Shown piece after piece: positions 7,558-15,747 of a stretch of 19,635 nucleotides of DNA. The stretch is from NCBI GenBank assembly GCA_003514305.1, contig DORE01000056.1:1-19635 (forward strand), given 5' to 3'. Origin of the DNA: Gammaproteobacteria bacterium. Lineage in GTDB: Bacteria; Pseudomonadota; Gammaproteobacteria; Pseudomonadales; Pseudohongiellaceae. The notes under the pieces were generated by a model, which had not been told where the DNA came from, searched no databases, and worked only from the letters and a program-made list of their open reading frames with translations. The position numbers were made by a program, and so were the translations under genes. Numbering within the stretch: the stretch's first letter is position 1; each line of letters starts with the position of its first letter.

Positions 7558-8349
7558 ATGGGCTTTCTAACTAACAAAAAGATTCTCATTCTCGGGGTTG
7601 CCAGCAGGCTTTCTATTGCGTCTGGTATCGCAGCAGCAATGCGAAGAGAGGGCGCAGAACTGGCTTTTTCCTATCAAAATGAGAAATTGAAGAGTCGCGT
7701 GATCGGGTTTGCTGAGCAATGGGGCTCCGATCTCGTTTACCCTTGCGATGTAACGGATGACCGGCAGATTGAAGATCTGATGTCTGGAATTTCTGAATCC
7801 TGGGATGGCCTTGACGGCATCGTTCACTGCCTTGCGTTCGCACCGGGCAACGAACTGGATGGTAATTATGTCGATGTTACAACCCGCTCTGGATTTTTGC
7901 TGGCACACGAAATAAGCTCGTATAGTTTTGTAGCCCTAGCGAAGGCTGGCAAAGACCTGTTAAGTGGACGCCAAGGCTCTCTGCTGACACTGAGCTATCT
8001 CGGCGCAATGCGGAGTCTACCGAACTATAATGCCATGGGACTGGCCAAAGCCAGCCTTGAAGCGAATGTTAGATACATGGCAGCAAGCTTGGGACCTGAT
8101 GGCACACGCGTTAATGCCATTTCAGCGGGACCAATAAGAACTCTTGCGGCCTCGGGAATTAAAAGTTTTCGCAAGATGCTGAACTACAACGCGAGACAGA
8201 CCCCTTTACGCAGGAACGTAACGATTGAAGAAGTTGGGAATGCTGCCGCGTTCCTTAGTTCAGATCTGGCGTCAGGGGTCTCGGGCGAAATAATGTATGT
8301 TGATGGCGGCTTCAACACCACCGCCATGGGCGATCTGGGCGCAAGCTAG
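7558..8349 (+). CDS. fabI: enoyl-[acyl-carrier-protein] reductase (NADH)
   Basis: The 263-residue short-chain dehydrogenase/reductase catalyses the last reduction of each fatty-acid elongation cycle. The FabI-type nucleotide loop GVASRLSIASGI (13-24) is present. So is the active-site triad Y147, Y157 and K164 (E. coli Y146, Y156 and K163, shifted by one), in LSYLG and PNYNAMGLAK. SAGPIRTLAASGIKSF and the C-terminal VDGGF are also conserved. Residue 93 is alanine, where E. coli has glycine. The ATG is preceded by AAGGA seven bases upstream. The 99-base gap after the transporter includes a TATATT at 7495-7500 that could serve as a -10, but with no good -35. It converges on ppiD. Confidence 0.96.
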   Translation: MGFLTNKKILILGVASRLSIASGIAAAMRREGAELAFSYQNEKLKSRVIGFAEQWGSDLVYPCDVTDDRQIEDLMSGISESWDGLDGIVHCLAFAPGNELDGNYVDVTTRSGFLLAHEISSYSFVALAKAGKDLLSGRQGSLLTLSYLGAMRSLPNYNAMGLAKASLEANVRYMAASLGPDGTRVNAISAGPIRTLAASGIKSFRKMLNYNARQTPLRRNVTIEEVGNAAAFLSSDLASGVSGEIMYVDGGFNTTAMGDLGAS

Positions 8350-8363
8350 GAGAGTAAACTGAA

Positions 8364-8393
8364 CGCGCGCATAGCTCATACGCGTGCTTTTCT
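8364..8393 (+). terminator. intrinsic terminator after fabI
   Basis: CGCGCG (8364-8369) and CGCGTG (8381-8386) form a stem with one G-U pair. It is extended past a C-A mismatch by AT/AT around an AGCTC loop, and followed by CTTTTCT. It begins 15 bases after the fabI stop and overlaps the ppiD stop region, so it separates two convergent genes. The T-run favours termination of plus-strand transcripts; the minus strand has no comparable run. Confidence 0.55.
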
Positions 8394-10269
8394 AGAATTC
8401 TTCTTCAAGCATAGGGGCTGTGATATCTGAACCGCCCCGCAGGCTCCCCAGAAAAGATTGGTAGTCACTCACACCTAGGTCGGACTCTAAAGAAGATATC
8501 AAGCGCTCTCGGTCAGGTTCAGAAATTGAACTCAACTCCCCCTCATTAATTTGATTCAGTTCAATAAGAACGTATGTACCATTTGAAAGTCTCACGCTTG
8601 AGATTCTTGGTGAGCTCTCCGGAGATGGCATAGAAAATACGTGCGCAACTATTTCCCGATTGACAGTAAACGAGTTCCGATCGACTCCCTCAGCATCAAT
8701 CCACTCCAGTTTATTCTCTTGGAGGAGACCATCTATATCTTCGCTATTTTCAAGACCAACCAGAAGCTGCTCGCCCAGAATTGCAACAGCCTCCTTCTCT
8801 TTTTCTGTTCGCAATAACACCGATATCTCAGAAACGACTTCTTCTAGAGGCATCAGGGCTGAGGCATTCAATTGCTCTAGCCGCAGTACGATCGCTTGAT
8901 TCTCCCCGGCTTCGATTACGTCACTGTTATTACCTTCGAAGACAGCCTCACTAAAAGCCGCGCTCAGAACATCAGGATTTGTAAATATTCCAGAGCTGCC
9001 AGCACGACTCACCGAACTGACGCTTTGTATCTCTAGGCCCAGTTGCTCGGAGATCGTCAATAGATCGCCGGTTTCAAAAGCCAAATTGGATAAGTCCTCA
9101 ATTCGCTCAGCAAAAAGAAGGTCGACCTCCGCACTCTTGAGGTCACTTTCAATCCTGCCCCTCGCTTCCTCATAGGACTGATAGATGTTTTCAGCATCTT
9201 CGGTAAGTTTTACCAGATGAACTCCAAACTCTGAAACCACGGGCTCAGAGATTTCGTCAATTGCCAGCGCCTTCAGAGAGACTTCGAGGGGCTCTGGAAA
9301 AGCGGTTCCATTTGTGTACCCGATGTCTCCACCCTCTTCAGCTGAAACCGTATCGGATGACAGTTCAAGAGCTAAAGCTGCGAAATCCTCACCATCCAAT
9401 AAACGCTCCCGTGCTTCATTAGCAAGCTCTATAGCCCCTTCCTCCGACAATTCACTACTTAATTCAAATAGAATATGAGAGGCCCTCTTCTCGGAGGTTC
9501 CTTCAAATTCTAATCGCTGAGCCTCGTACTGCGCCGTGATCTCCGATTCAGCAACCGCGATCTCTTCTGAAATCACATTTCTATCTAGTACAACATAGCT
9601 CAGATCGACCGACTCTTCTTTGGTAAACTCAACCGCGTTCGCATCGTAGTAGTCTTGTATCTCTTCCTGCAATATTGGCGTTCCTAATGTGCGGGTGCCC
9701 AGTATGATGGATACAAACCTGAAATCGCGTGTCTGTTTCATCAATGCCGCGATAGATTCCAGTTCGGCATCTGTAACAAAGTTAGAAGCAGAGTAGGCGT
9801 TTGCCATTTGTCCCAGCAAAATACTCTGACTGAGGGCTTCTCGGTAGAGTTCAACACTATACCCTTGACTTGCCATTGTCCTGATGGCCAGGTCGCCATC
9901 AAAAACACCGTTAATCTGGAAATTCGGGTTTTCGAGTATCGCTCGATCCACCCTGTTGGACGAAACAATCATATCTGCTCTGTCCACGGACTGTTTGATG
10001 ACTGTTTCTTCAATCAGTTGATTGAGGGCGATTTGCTCCAAAAATTGTTGATCAAAATCCGCTCCGCCAAGAGATGCCAAAAGGTTTTGCGTATTGATTT
10101 GAAGTTGCGCTTCGGTAATTTCTTCTCCGTTGACCTCAGCAACTGGCGGTGACGCGACAAATCCGCCGACAAGCCACTCAACGCCTGTCAGCGCAAAAAT
10201 GGCAACAATAAATCCGATGATTACTTTGGCGATTACGCCCTGGGAATTTTCTCGAATATCTTGGAGCAT
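8392..10269 (-). CDS. ppiD: periplasmic folding chaperone / peptidyl-prolyl isomerase D
   Basis: The 625-residue protein is anchored in the inner membrane by one helix (about 11-35) and assists newly exported proteins near the Sec translocon. The order is a short cytoplasmic tail with LQDIRENSQG, the helix, a SurA_N-like chaperone region (about 40-210), a parvulin domain (about 262-357, beginning RASHILFEL and containing GGDIGYT and FGVHLVKL), then a C-terminal chaperone region. Length nearly equals E. coli PpiD (623). It is acidic, with many Glu and Asp residues. The start ATG has only a weak GAG-type ribosome site. A strong terminator upstream cuts it off from hupB, so it should have its own promoter in 10270-10443. 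Confidence 0.95.
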   Translation of the reverse strand: MLQDIRENSQGVIAKVIIGFIVAIFALTGVEWLVGGFVASPPVAEVNGEEITEAQLQINTQNLLASLGGADFDQQFLEQIALNQLIEETVIKQSVDRADMIVSSNRVDRAILENPNFQINGVFDGDLAIRTMASQGYSVELYREALSQSILLGQMANAYSASNFVTDAELESIAALMKQTRDFRFVSIILGTRTLGTPILQEEIQDYYDANAVEFTKEESVDLSYVVLDRNVISEEIAVAESEITAQYEAQRLEFEGTSEKRASHILFELSSELSEEGAIELANEARERLLDGEDFAALALELSSDTVSAEEGGDIGYTNGTAFPEPLEVSLKALAIDEISEPVVSEFGVHLVKLTEDAENIYQSYEEARGRIESDLKSAEVDLLFAERIEDLSNLAFETGDLLTISEQLGLEIQSVSSVSRAGSSGIFTNPDVLSAAFSEAVFEGNNSDVIEAGENQAIVLRLEQLNASALMPLEEVVSEISVLLRTEKEKEAVAILGEQLLVGLENSEDIDGLLQENKLEWIDAEGVDRNSFTVNREIVAHVFSMPSPESSPRISSVRLSNGTYVLIELNQINEGELSSISEPDRERLISSLESDLGVSDYQSFLGSLRGGSDITAPMLEEEF

Positions 10270-10443
10270 AACTGCGTTTAACTCACTCTAGTTTTGTAAA
10301 AGATTATTGTTGGGAAAAGCAAATCTTTCCAACACAGGGCTTTACTCAGCGCTTGGTCTGCCGCTTGTAGCATCGCTCACTGGAAATGCTTGCAACTATG
10401 GTTTTTACGCCAGCGCTAGCGTTCGTTTGACTGAAGAAACGCT
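10270..10443 (-). promoter_or_regulatory. ppiD upstream region with hairpin
   Basis: This stretch lies between the hupB terminator and ppiD and presumably carries the ppiD promoter, but I see no confident hexamer pair. On the minus strand an imperfect hairpin forms from TGTTGGAAAG (10325-10334) and CTTTTCCCAACA (10308-10319) about 40 bases before the ATG. A second inverted repeat, TAGCGTT/AACGCTA (10417-10423 with 10438-10444), abuts the terminator. Confidence 0.35.
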
Positions 10444-10493
10444 AAGGCACTAAAAAGGCGCATCAAAAGATGCGCCTTTTTAGTGCCTTTTTT
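10444..10493. terminator. strong, probably bidirectional terminator between hupB and ppiD
   Basis: A perfect 21-base inverted repeat (10444-10464 and 10469-10489) closes on an AAAA loop. Inside it, the GC-rich core GGCGCATC/GATGCGCC is followed by a run of T on either strand, because each arm continues into A5 or T5. On the plus strand a further T-run extends to 10493. It ends about 50 bases beyond the hupB stop, so its main job is likely to stop hupB transcripts. Confidence 0.88.
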
Positions 10494-10540
10494 CGACCCC
10501 ATCCATCTCTTACGGTAGGCCGCTGACTAATACTCCGGAG

Positions 10541-10816
10541 CTAAGAATTAACTGAGTCTTTAAGAGCCTTTCCTGCCTTAAAGCTGGGAACCTTTGCTGC
10601 TTTAATTTCTATCGGCGCACCCGTTTGAGGATTACGACCAGTCCGTGCTGCTCGATCTTTCGTCGCAAACGTACCAAAGCCTACAAGAACAACAGGGTCA
10701 TTCTTCTTCAATGAATCTGTAATCGTATCAAGCATTGCGTCGATGGCGCGGCCCGCGGCAGCTTTTGGCAGGTCAGCACTTGCGGCAACCGCATCTATCA
10801 GTTCTGATTTATTCAC
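10541..10816 (-). CDS. hupB: DNA-binding protein HU-beta
   Basis: The 91-residue histone-like protein bends and wraps DNA as a dimer in the nucleoid. The HU signature GFGTFATKDRAARTGRNPQ lies in the DNA-binding arm region, followed by the PSFKAGKALKD tail typical of HU-beta. Start is a GTG at 10814-10816 preceded by AAGGGG seven bases upstream, which fixes it firmly. It sits between lon and ppiD as in E. coli and Pseudomonas. A strong promoter lies about 190 bases upstream and a strong terminator follows, which fits an abundant protein expressed from its own unit. Confidence 0.97.
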   Translation of the reverse strand: MNKSELIDAVAASADLPKAAAGRAIDAMLDTITDSLKKNDPVVLVGFGTFATKDRAARTGRNPQTGAPIEIKAAKVPSFKAGKALKDSVNS

Positions 10817-11011
10817 GTTATCCCCTTTTCTGAGTTGAAGTTCTTCTTGAGCAAAATCCGACTTCTCTTTTAGCAGCGCAGTGCCCGTACCTTAATTTGC
10901 GCCCATAGAGTTGTTACGTTTCGCTTGATAAATCACTCGCTTGCGCGAGCTTGGCAGCATCGTGGCCCAGGCAATACCTCAAGTGCTTACCCTTAAGCTT
11001 TCTTCCACTCA

Positions 11012-11041
11012 ATTAAACCAAGCGGTGAAAAGCGGTGTCAA
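11012..11041 (-). promoter_or_regulatory. sigma-70 promoter for hupB
   Basis: On the minus strand a perfect TTGACA (11036-11041) and TTTAAT (11012-11017, five of six) are 18 bases apart. They lie immediately past the lon stop codon and face hupB. The spacer contains two copies of CACCGCTT. Transcripts would carry a leader of about 190 bases, with a small CTCGC/GCGAG hairpin at 10936-10949. Confidence 0.6.
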
Positions 11042-11056
11042 CCTAAACGCCACGTA

Positions 11057-13483
11057 TTAATGCGTATTAATATGTTTTTCCTCACCAGTCTGATCTGTAT
11101 CTTCGCCTGCTGCTTCAGCCTCAGGAATCGCTTTAGTCTCAGCCCCGATAGGGGTTGGCTGGTACTGCAACGCAAGTTCCAAGACCTCGTCGATCCAGCG
11201 GACAGGTACAATTTGCAAGTCAGCCTTTATATTTTCCGGAATATCGACTAAATCACGTTCATTGTCTGCTGGAATTATAACCGTCTTTATATTACCTCGA
11301 TGTGCGGCGAGCAATTTCTCTTTTAGGCCGCCTATTTTTAACACCTGTCCGCGGAGGGTAATCTCGCCCGTCATCGCCACGTTTGCCCTGACTGGAATGT
11401 CGGTCAGCACTGATACCAGAGCGGTACACATGCCTATTCCCGCGCTTGGCCCGTCTTTGGGAGTTGCACCTTCAGGAACATGGATGTGAAGATCGGATTT
11501 TTCATGGAAACTCGCATGCAAGCCAAGGGCTTTAGCCCGACTTCTCACCACCGTAAAAGCCGCCTGAATAGACTCTTGCATTACGTCCCCGAGCGAGCCG
11601 GTTTTAATAGTCTTGCCCTTACCTTCAACGGCACTCGCCTCAATGGTGAGAAGCTCACCGCCAACTGACGTCCACGCCAGACCGTTGACCTGTCCGACTA
11701 TGTTGTCTTCCTCCGCCATACCATAATCGTACTTTCGCACACCAGAATAGTTCTCAAGATCGGCAAGAGTGATTTTACCGCCTGGTGTTTCGCTGCCGAC
11801 AACATTTTCCTTTACGACCTTACGGCAAATTTTTGCTATTTCGCGCTCCATTCCTCTTACACCTGCCTCTCGGGTGTAATAACGTATCAGCCCACGAACC
11901 GCCTCTTCTTCGAACTCCAGCTCACCTTCTCGCAATCCATTGTTTTCTTTTTGTTTGGGTATCAAATAACGCTCAGCAATGTTTACCTTCTCATCCTCGG
12001 TGTAGCCTGGGATGCGGATCACTTCCATACGATCTAGTAGGGGCTCCGGGATATTCATACTGTTAGAAGTGCAAACGAACATGACTTCCGACAGGTCATA
12101 ATCCACTTCAAGGTAGTGATCATTAAAATTGTGATTCTGCTCAGGATCCAATACCTCTAACAAAGCTGAGGCAGGATCTCCCCGGTTATCCATACCCATC
12201 TTGTCTATCTCATCCAAAAGGAACAGAGGGTTTTTTACTCCTACCTTGGATAATTTTTGAAGCAACTTGCCGGGTAAAGAACCGATGTAGGTTCGCCTGT
12301 GACCTCTGATTTCAGCCTCGTCTCTCACGCCGCCAAGAGCCATTCTGATAAATTTGCGGTTGGTTGATCGAGCGATCGACTCACCTAAGGACGTTTTTCC
12401 GACGCCAGGCGGGCCCACGAGACACAATATCGGACCTTTCAACTTCTTTACTCGCTTTTGCACGGCCAGATATTCCAGGATTCGTTCTTTGACGTCCTGC
12501 AACCCGTAGTGATCGTTCTCGAGAATCTCTTCAGCCTTCTGCAAATCGAGTCGGGCTTTACTGCGTTTTTTCCAAGGAACACTTACCATCCAGTCAAGAT
12601 AGGTTCGTACCACAGAAGCCTCTGAAGACATTGGCGACATCATCTTTAATTTATTCAGTTCAGCGGTAGCTTTGTTCTTAGCCTCCTTCGGCATACCCGC
12701 CTCATCGATCTTCAGCTTAAGTTCTTCCGCTTCGTTTGGCACATCTTCGAGCTCCCCCATTTCCTTTTGGATCGCCTTCATTTGTTCATTCAGGTAATAC
12801 TCGCGCTGACTTTTCTCCATCTGCTTTTTCACCCGACCACGTATGCGTTTCTCGACCTGAAACAAGTCGATCTCCGTCTCAATAAGCGCCATAAGGTGTT
12901 CAATGCGAGCCAGCAAATCTGGCAATTCAAGCAAATTTTGTTTTTCTTCGAGTTGCAGAGCCATATGAGAAGCAATAGTGTCCACCAGCCTACCCGGGTC
13001 ATCGATGCTAGAAATTGACGTCATTACCTCAGGCGGAATTTTTTTACTCAGCTGGACGTACTGATCAAACTGAGACAAGAGCGACCGAATCAGCAAGCTA
13101 GACTCTTTCTCTGGCACCTCATCTGTCTGAAGCTGCCTGCTTTCGGCCTTAAAATATTCGCCTTCATGCACCACCGTTTTGATCATTGCCCGAGCAATGC
13201 CCTCGACTAAAACCTTCACGGTTCCATCTGGTAAGCGTATCAGCTGAAGAATAGTTGCTATCGTGCCTATACCAAAAAGGTCATCAACACCGGGCTCATC
13301 ATCCGAAGCGATCTTCTGTGCAACAAGCAGTATTTGCTTGTCGTTTGCCATCGCTACCTCAAGTGCCTTGATTGATTTCGGCCGACCAACGAAAAGCGGC
13401 TGGACAATTTGCGGATAAACAACTACGTCACGCAGCGGAAGTAGGGGGTAACAGTTGCTCGCGGTTTCAGAGGGTAAGCTCAT
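11057..13483 (-). CDS. lon: ATP-dependent protease Lon
   Basis: The 808-residue hexameric AAA+ serine protease degrades misfolded and regulatory proteins in the cytosol. The N-terminal substrate domain (about 10-205, beginning PLLPLRDVVVYP) is followed by a coiled-coil stretch (about 205-290) and then the AAA module. The AAA module has Walker A GPPGVGKT (357-364) and Walker B FLLDE with D424 and E425. In the protease domain, S680 in DGPSAG and K723 in LKEKL form the catalytic dyad (E. coli S679 and K722). An acidic tail after about residue 780 ends HINTH, making it some 24 residues longer than E. coli Lon. It lies 83 bases from clpX behind a sigma-32-like promoter. Confidence 0.97.
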   Translation of the reverse strand: MSLPSETASNCYPLLPLRDVVVYPQIVQPLFVGRPKSIKALEVAMANDKQILLVAQKIASDDEPGVDDLFGIGTIATILQLIRLPDGTVKVLVEGIARAMIKTVVHEGEYFKAESRQLQTDEVPEKESSLLIRSLLSQFDQYVQLSKKIPPEVMTSISSIDDPGRLVDTIASHMALQLEEKQNLLELPDLLARIEHLMALIETEIDLFQVEKRIRGRVKKQMEKSQREYYLNEQMKAIQKEMGELEDVPNEAEELKLKIDEAGMPKEAKNKATAELNKLKMMSPMSSEASVVRTYLDWMVSVPWKKRSKARLDLQKAEEILENDHYGLQDVKERILEYLAVQKRVKKLKGPILCLVGPPGVGKTSLGESIARSTNRKFIRMALGGVRDEAEIRGHRRTYIGSLPGKLLQKLSKVGVKNPLFLLDEIDKMGMDNRGDPASALLEVLDPEQNHNFNDHYLEVDYDLSEVMFVCTSNSMNIPEPLLDRMEVIRIPGYTEDEKVNIAERYLIPKQKENNGLREGELEFEEEAVRGLIRYYTREAGVRGMEREIAKICRKVVKENVVGSETPGGKITLADLENYSGVRKYDYGMAEEDNIVGQVNGLAWTSVGGELLTIEASAVEGKGKTIKTGSLGDVMQESIQAAFTVVRSRAKALGLHASFHEKSDLHIHVPEGATPKDGPSAGIGMCTALVSVLTDIPVRANVAMTGEITLRGQVLKIGGLKEKLLAAHRGNIKTVIIPADNERDLVDIPENIKADLQIVPVRWIDEVLELALQYQPTPIGAETKAIPEAEAAGEDTDQTGEEKHINTH

Positions 13484-13525
13484 AAGGGTCTCATAAATTG
13501 GTCTTGTGCCGGGGTTATGTCATAG

Positions 13526-13553
13526 AAATAGAGTCTGTGCGCCAGAAATCAAG
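13526..13553 (-). promoter_or_regulatory. candidate heat-shock (sigma-32) promoter for lon
   Basis: On the minus strand CTTGATT (13547-13553) resembles the sigma-32 -35 consensus CTTGAAA. Thirteen bases further, CTCTATTT (13526-13533) resembles CCCCATNT. Transcription would start some 35 bases ahead of the lon ATG. lon is a heat-shock gene in E. coli, so a promoter of this type is expected. The -10 has two mismatches, so this is a moderate call. Confidence 0.4.
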
Positions 13554-13566
13554 TCTATGTGAGAGA

Positions 13567-14853
13567 TTATTCGTCGGCAGCGGATTTGTTTGCTGGCTCA
13601 ACACTCTCGTACATCAGGAGTGGCTCAGACTCGCCGTGTATGACGGCCTCGTCGATAATCACCTTACTTACGTTCTTCAGCGAAGGGATTTTGTACATCG
13701 AATCCAACAAGACTGCTTCCATAATGGAGCGCAGGCCTCGAGCGCCTGTTTTTCTTTCTTTGGCTTTGCGTGCGACTGCCAATAACGCGTCGTCCCGGAA
13801 CTGAATTTCGACTCCTTCCATCTCGAATAATTTACCGTACTGCTTCGTCAGACTGTTCTTTGGTTCTTCGATGATGCGAACCAAAGCATCTAGATCAAGC
13901 TCGTCGAGAGTCGCAATCATAGGCAGACGACCAACGAACTCCGGGATCAAGCCGTACTTCACCAAATCTTCAGGTTCTACGTCACTTAGCGTTTCGCCCA
14001 ACGATTCTTCGTTTGACTGACTGCGAACTTCCGCACTGAAACCGATGCCACTTTTCTGCGAGCGGTCACGAATAACCTTGTCGAGGCCCGCAAAAGCCCC
14101 CCCACAGATGAAAAGGATGTTAGCGGTATCTACCTGAAGGAACTCTTGCTGTGGATGTTTGCGTCCTCCCTGAGGCGGGACCGAAGCCACCGTGCCTTCA
14201 ATGAGCTTCAACAGCGCTTGCTGGACCCCTTCACCAGATACATCCCTTGTGATTGAGGGATTGTCTGACTTCCGAGAAATCTTGTCGATTTCGTCGATGT
14301 ACACAATTCCTATCTGTGCCTTCTCAACGTCGTAATCACATTTCTGCAGAAGCTTTTGGATGATATTTTCGACGTCTTCGCCGACATAGCCCGCCTCGGT
14401 TAGTGTTGTCGCATCTGCTATAGTAAATGGTACATCCAACAAACGGGCAAGGGTTTCCGCCAGCAAGGTCTTGCCAGTTCCTGTGGGACCCACCATCAGA
14501 ATATTACTTTTACCCAGCTCAACGTCGTTGCTGGACTTGTCGTAACTCAGCCTTTTGTAGTGATTGTAGACTGCAACTGCGAGGACCTTTTTGGCGCTGT
14601 CTTGGCCAATTACGTACTCATCCAGCGTACCCTTGATTTCTTCTGGTATTGGCAACTTGCGAGTGTTCGAGTCGGAGTCCTTCTCCTGAATCTCTTCTCG
14701 AATTATGTCGTTACATAGGTCGACGCATTCGTCGCACACGAATACCGAAGGTCCTGCGATCAGCTTACGGACTTCGTGCTGACTTTTGCCGCAGAAGGAG
14801 CAATAAAGTAGCTTGCCGTTGTCGTCGCCTTTGCTATATTTGTCGTCTGACAT
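13567..14853 (-). CDS. clpX: ClpX, ATPase subunit of the ClpXP protease
   Basis: The 428-residue hexameric unfoldase recognises tagged substrates, for example ssrA-tagged ones, and feeds them to ClpP. The N-terminal zinc domain has C18, C21, C40 and C43. Walker A is GPTGTGKT (122-129), pore loop 1 is GYVG (155-158), and Walker B is VYIDEID with D187 and E188. The RKH loop is 231-233, and the IGF tripeptide that docks on ClpP is 270-272. These features together exclude other AAA+ unfoldases. No clear Shine-Dalgarno precedes the ATG: GTAGTAATTACTT runs up to it. It lies 172 bases after clpP. Confidence 0.97.
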   Translation of the reverse strand: MSDDKYSKGDDNGKLLYCSFCGKSQHEVRKLIAGPSVFVCDECVDLCNDIIREEIQEKDSDSNTRKLPIPEEIKGTLDEYVIGQDSAKKVLAVAVYNHYKRLSYDKSSNDVELGKSNILMVGPTGTGKTLLAETLARLLDVPFTIADATTLTEAGYVGEDVENIIQKLLQKCDYDVEKAQIGIVYIDEIDKISRKSDNPSITRDVSGEGVQQALLKLIEGTVASVPPQGGRKHPQQEFLQVDTANILFICGGAFAGLDKVIRDRSQKSGIGFSAEVRSQSNEESLGETLSDVEPEDLVKYGLIPEFVGRLPMIATLDELDLDALVRIIEEPKNSLTKQYGKLFEMEGVEIQFRDDALLAVARKAKERKTGARGLRSIMEAVLLDSMYKIPSLKNVSKVIIDEAVIHGESEPLLMYESVEPANKSAADE

Positions 14854-15025
14854 AAGTAATTACTACCCAAAAACACGTTCCTAAAACGGAATCGCTACTG
14901 CTAGGTTGGTGCTCGCAAGGAGCGCCGCAAGTTTTTGTAACTTTGATCTGAGTCTTTAAAGGCTAAAACTAAGGCATTGGTCCACGATTGCAAGCGAAAA
15001 CTTAGCGGTAAACCCACTTAGGTAC

Positions 15026-15649
15026 CTAGTTTACTTTATCTACCCGCCTCTCGATTACTTTATCGATCAAACCATAATCGACCGCTTCCCCAGCACTCAT
15101 AAAATTATCGCGCTCGGTGTCCCGCGCGATCCTTTCTTCATCTTGGCCGGTGTGTTCCGACAAAAGCACATTAAGTTTCTTTCTTATCTTTATGATTTCA
15201 TTAGCCTGAATTTCAATATCAGAAGCCTGTCCTTGAGCGCCACCGCTAGGCTGATGAATCATCATTCGGGAGTGCGGCAACGCTAGGCGTTTACCCGGCG
15301 CGCCACCGGCAAGCAGCATCGCTCCCATGCTTGCTGCCTGGCCAGTGCACATTGTACTTACATCTGGTTGGATAAACTGCATCGTATCGTAAATAGAGAG
15401 GCCTGCAGTGACCGACCCACCAGGCGAGTTAATGTACAAATGGATATCTTTGTCAGGGTTTTCAGACTCCAGAAATAACATCTGAGCGACTATTAAGTTT
15501 GCCATGTGGTCTTCAACAGGGCCGGTCATAAAAATAACTCGGTCTTTAAGCAAACGCGAATAGATATCATAAGAACGCTCGCCGCGAGCGGTTTGCTCGA
15601 CCACGACTGGCACTAAAGCGGCTACAGGATCAATCGAGCGACTCGGCAT
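15026..15649 (-). CDS. clpP: ClpP, proteolytic subunit of ClpXP/ClpAP
   Basis: The 207-residue serine peptidase forms the barrel that degrades substrates delivered by ClpX. The catalytic triad is S107 (GQAASMGAML), H132 (MMIHQP) and D181, each four residues earlier than in the E. coli precursor numbering. INSPGGSVTAG is conserved. I start it at the ATG 15647-15649, which has AAGGA nine bases upstream and gives the standard length. The reading frame extends 16 codons further to a TTG but that extension has no family match. The first dozen residues are probably a propeptide. It follows tig by 98 bases, with clpX downstream. Confidence 0.96.
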   Translation of the reverse strand: MPSRSIDPVAALVPVVVEQTARGERSYDIYSRLLKDRVIFMTGPVEDHMANLIVAQMLFLESENPDKDIHLYINSPGGSVTAGLSIYDTMQFIQPDVSTMCTGQAASMGAMLLAGGAPGKRLALPHSRMMIHQPSGGAQGQASDIEIQANEIIKIRKKLNVLLSEHTGQDEERIARDTERDNFMSAGEAVDYGLIDKVIERRVDKVN

Positions 15650-15747
15650 TATAACTATTCCTTTTTCAAAAACATTCTGTAATGAAACCCGACCCAATCT
15701 GTTTGAGGCAGGCTGTCCCGCTTCAGCGCATACACAGGGCTCAAAAC

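Noticed and set aside
10936..10949. CTCGC-TTGC-GCGAG hairpin as a lon terminator
   Set aside because: Only five base pairs and no T-run; it lies inside the predicted hupB leader and not directly after lon.
14910..14930. Hairpin GGTGCTC/GAGCGCC between clpP and clpX as a terminator
   Set aside because: It pairs fully only when G-U is allowed on the plus strand and is not followed by T on the minus strand, the direction of the genes.
15650..15697. Sixteen extra N-terminal codons for ClpP starting at a TTG
   Set aside because: The ATG at 15649 has a good AAGGA site and gives the standard 207-residue length; the extension matches nothing in the family.
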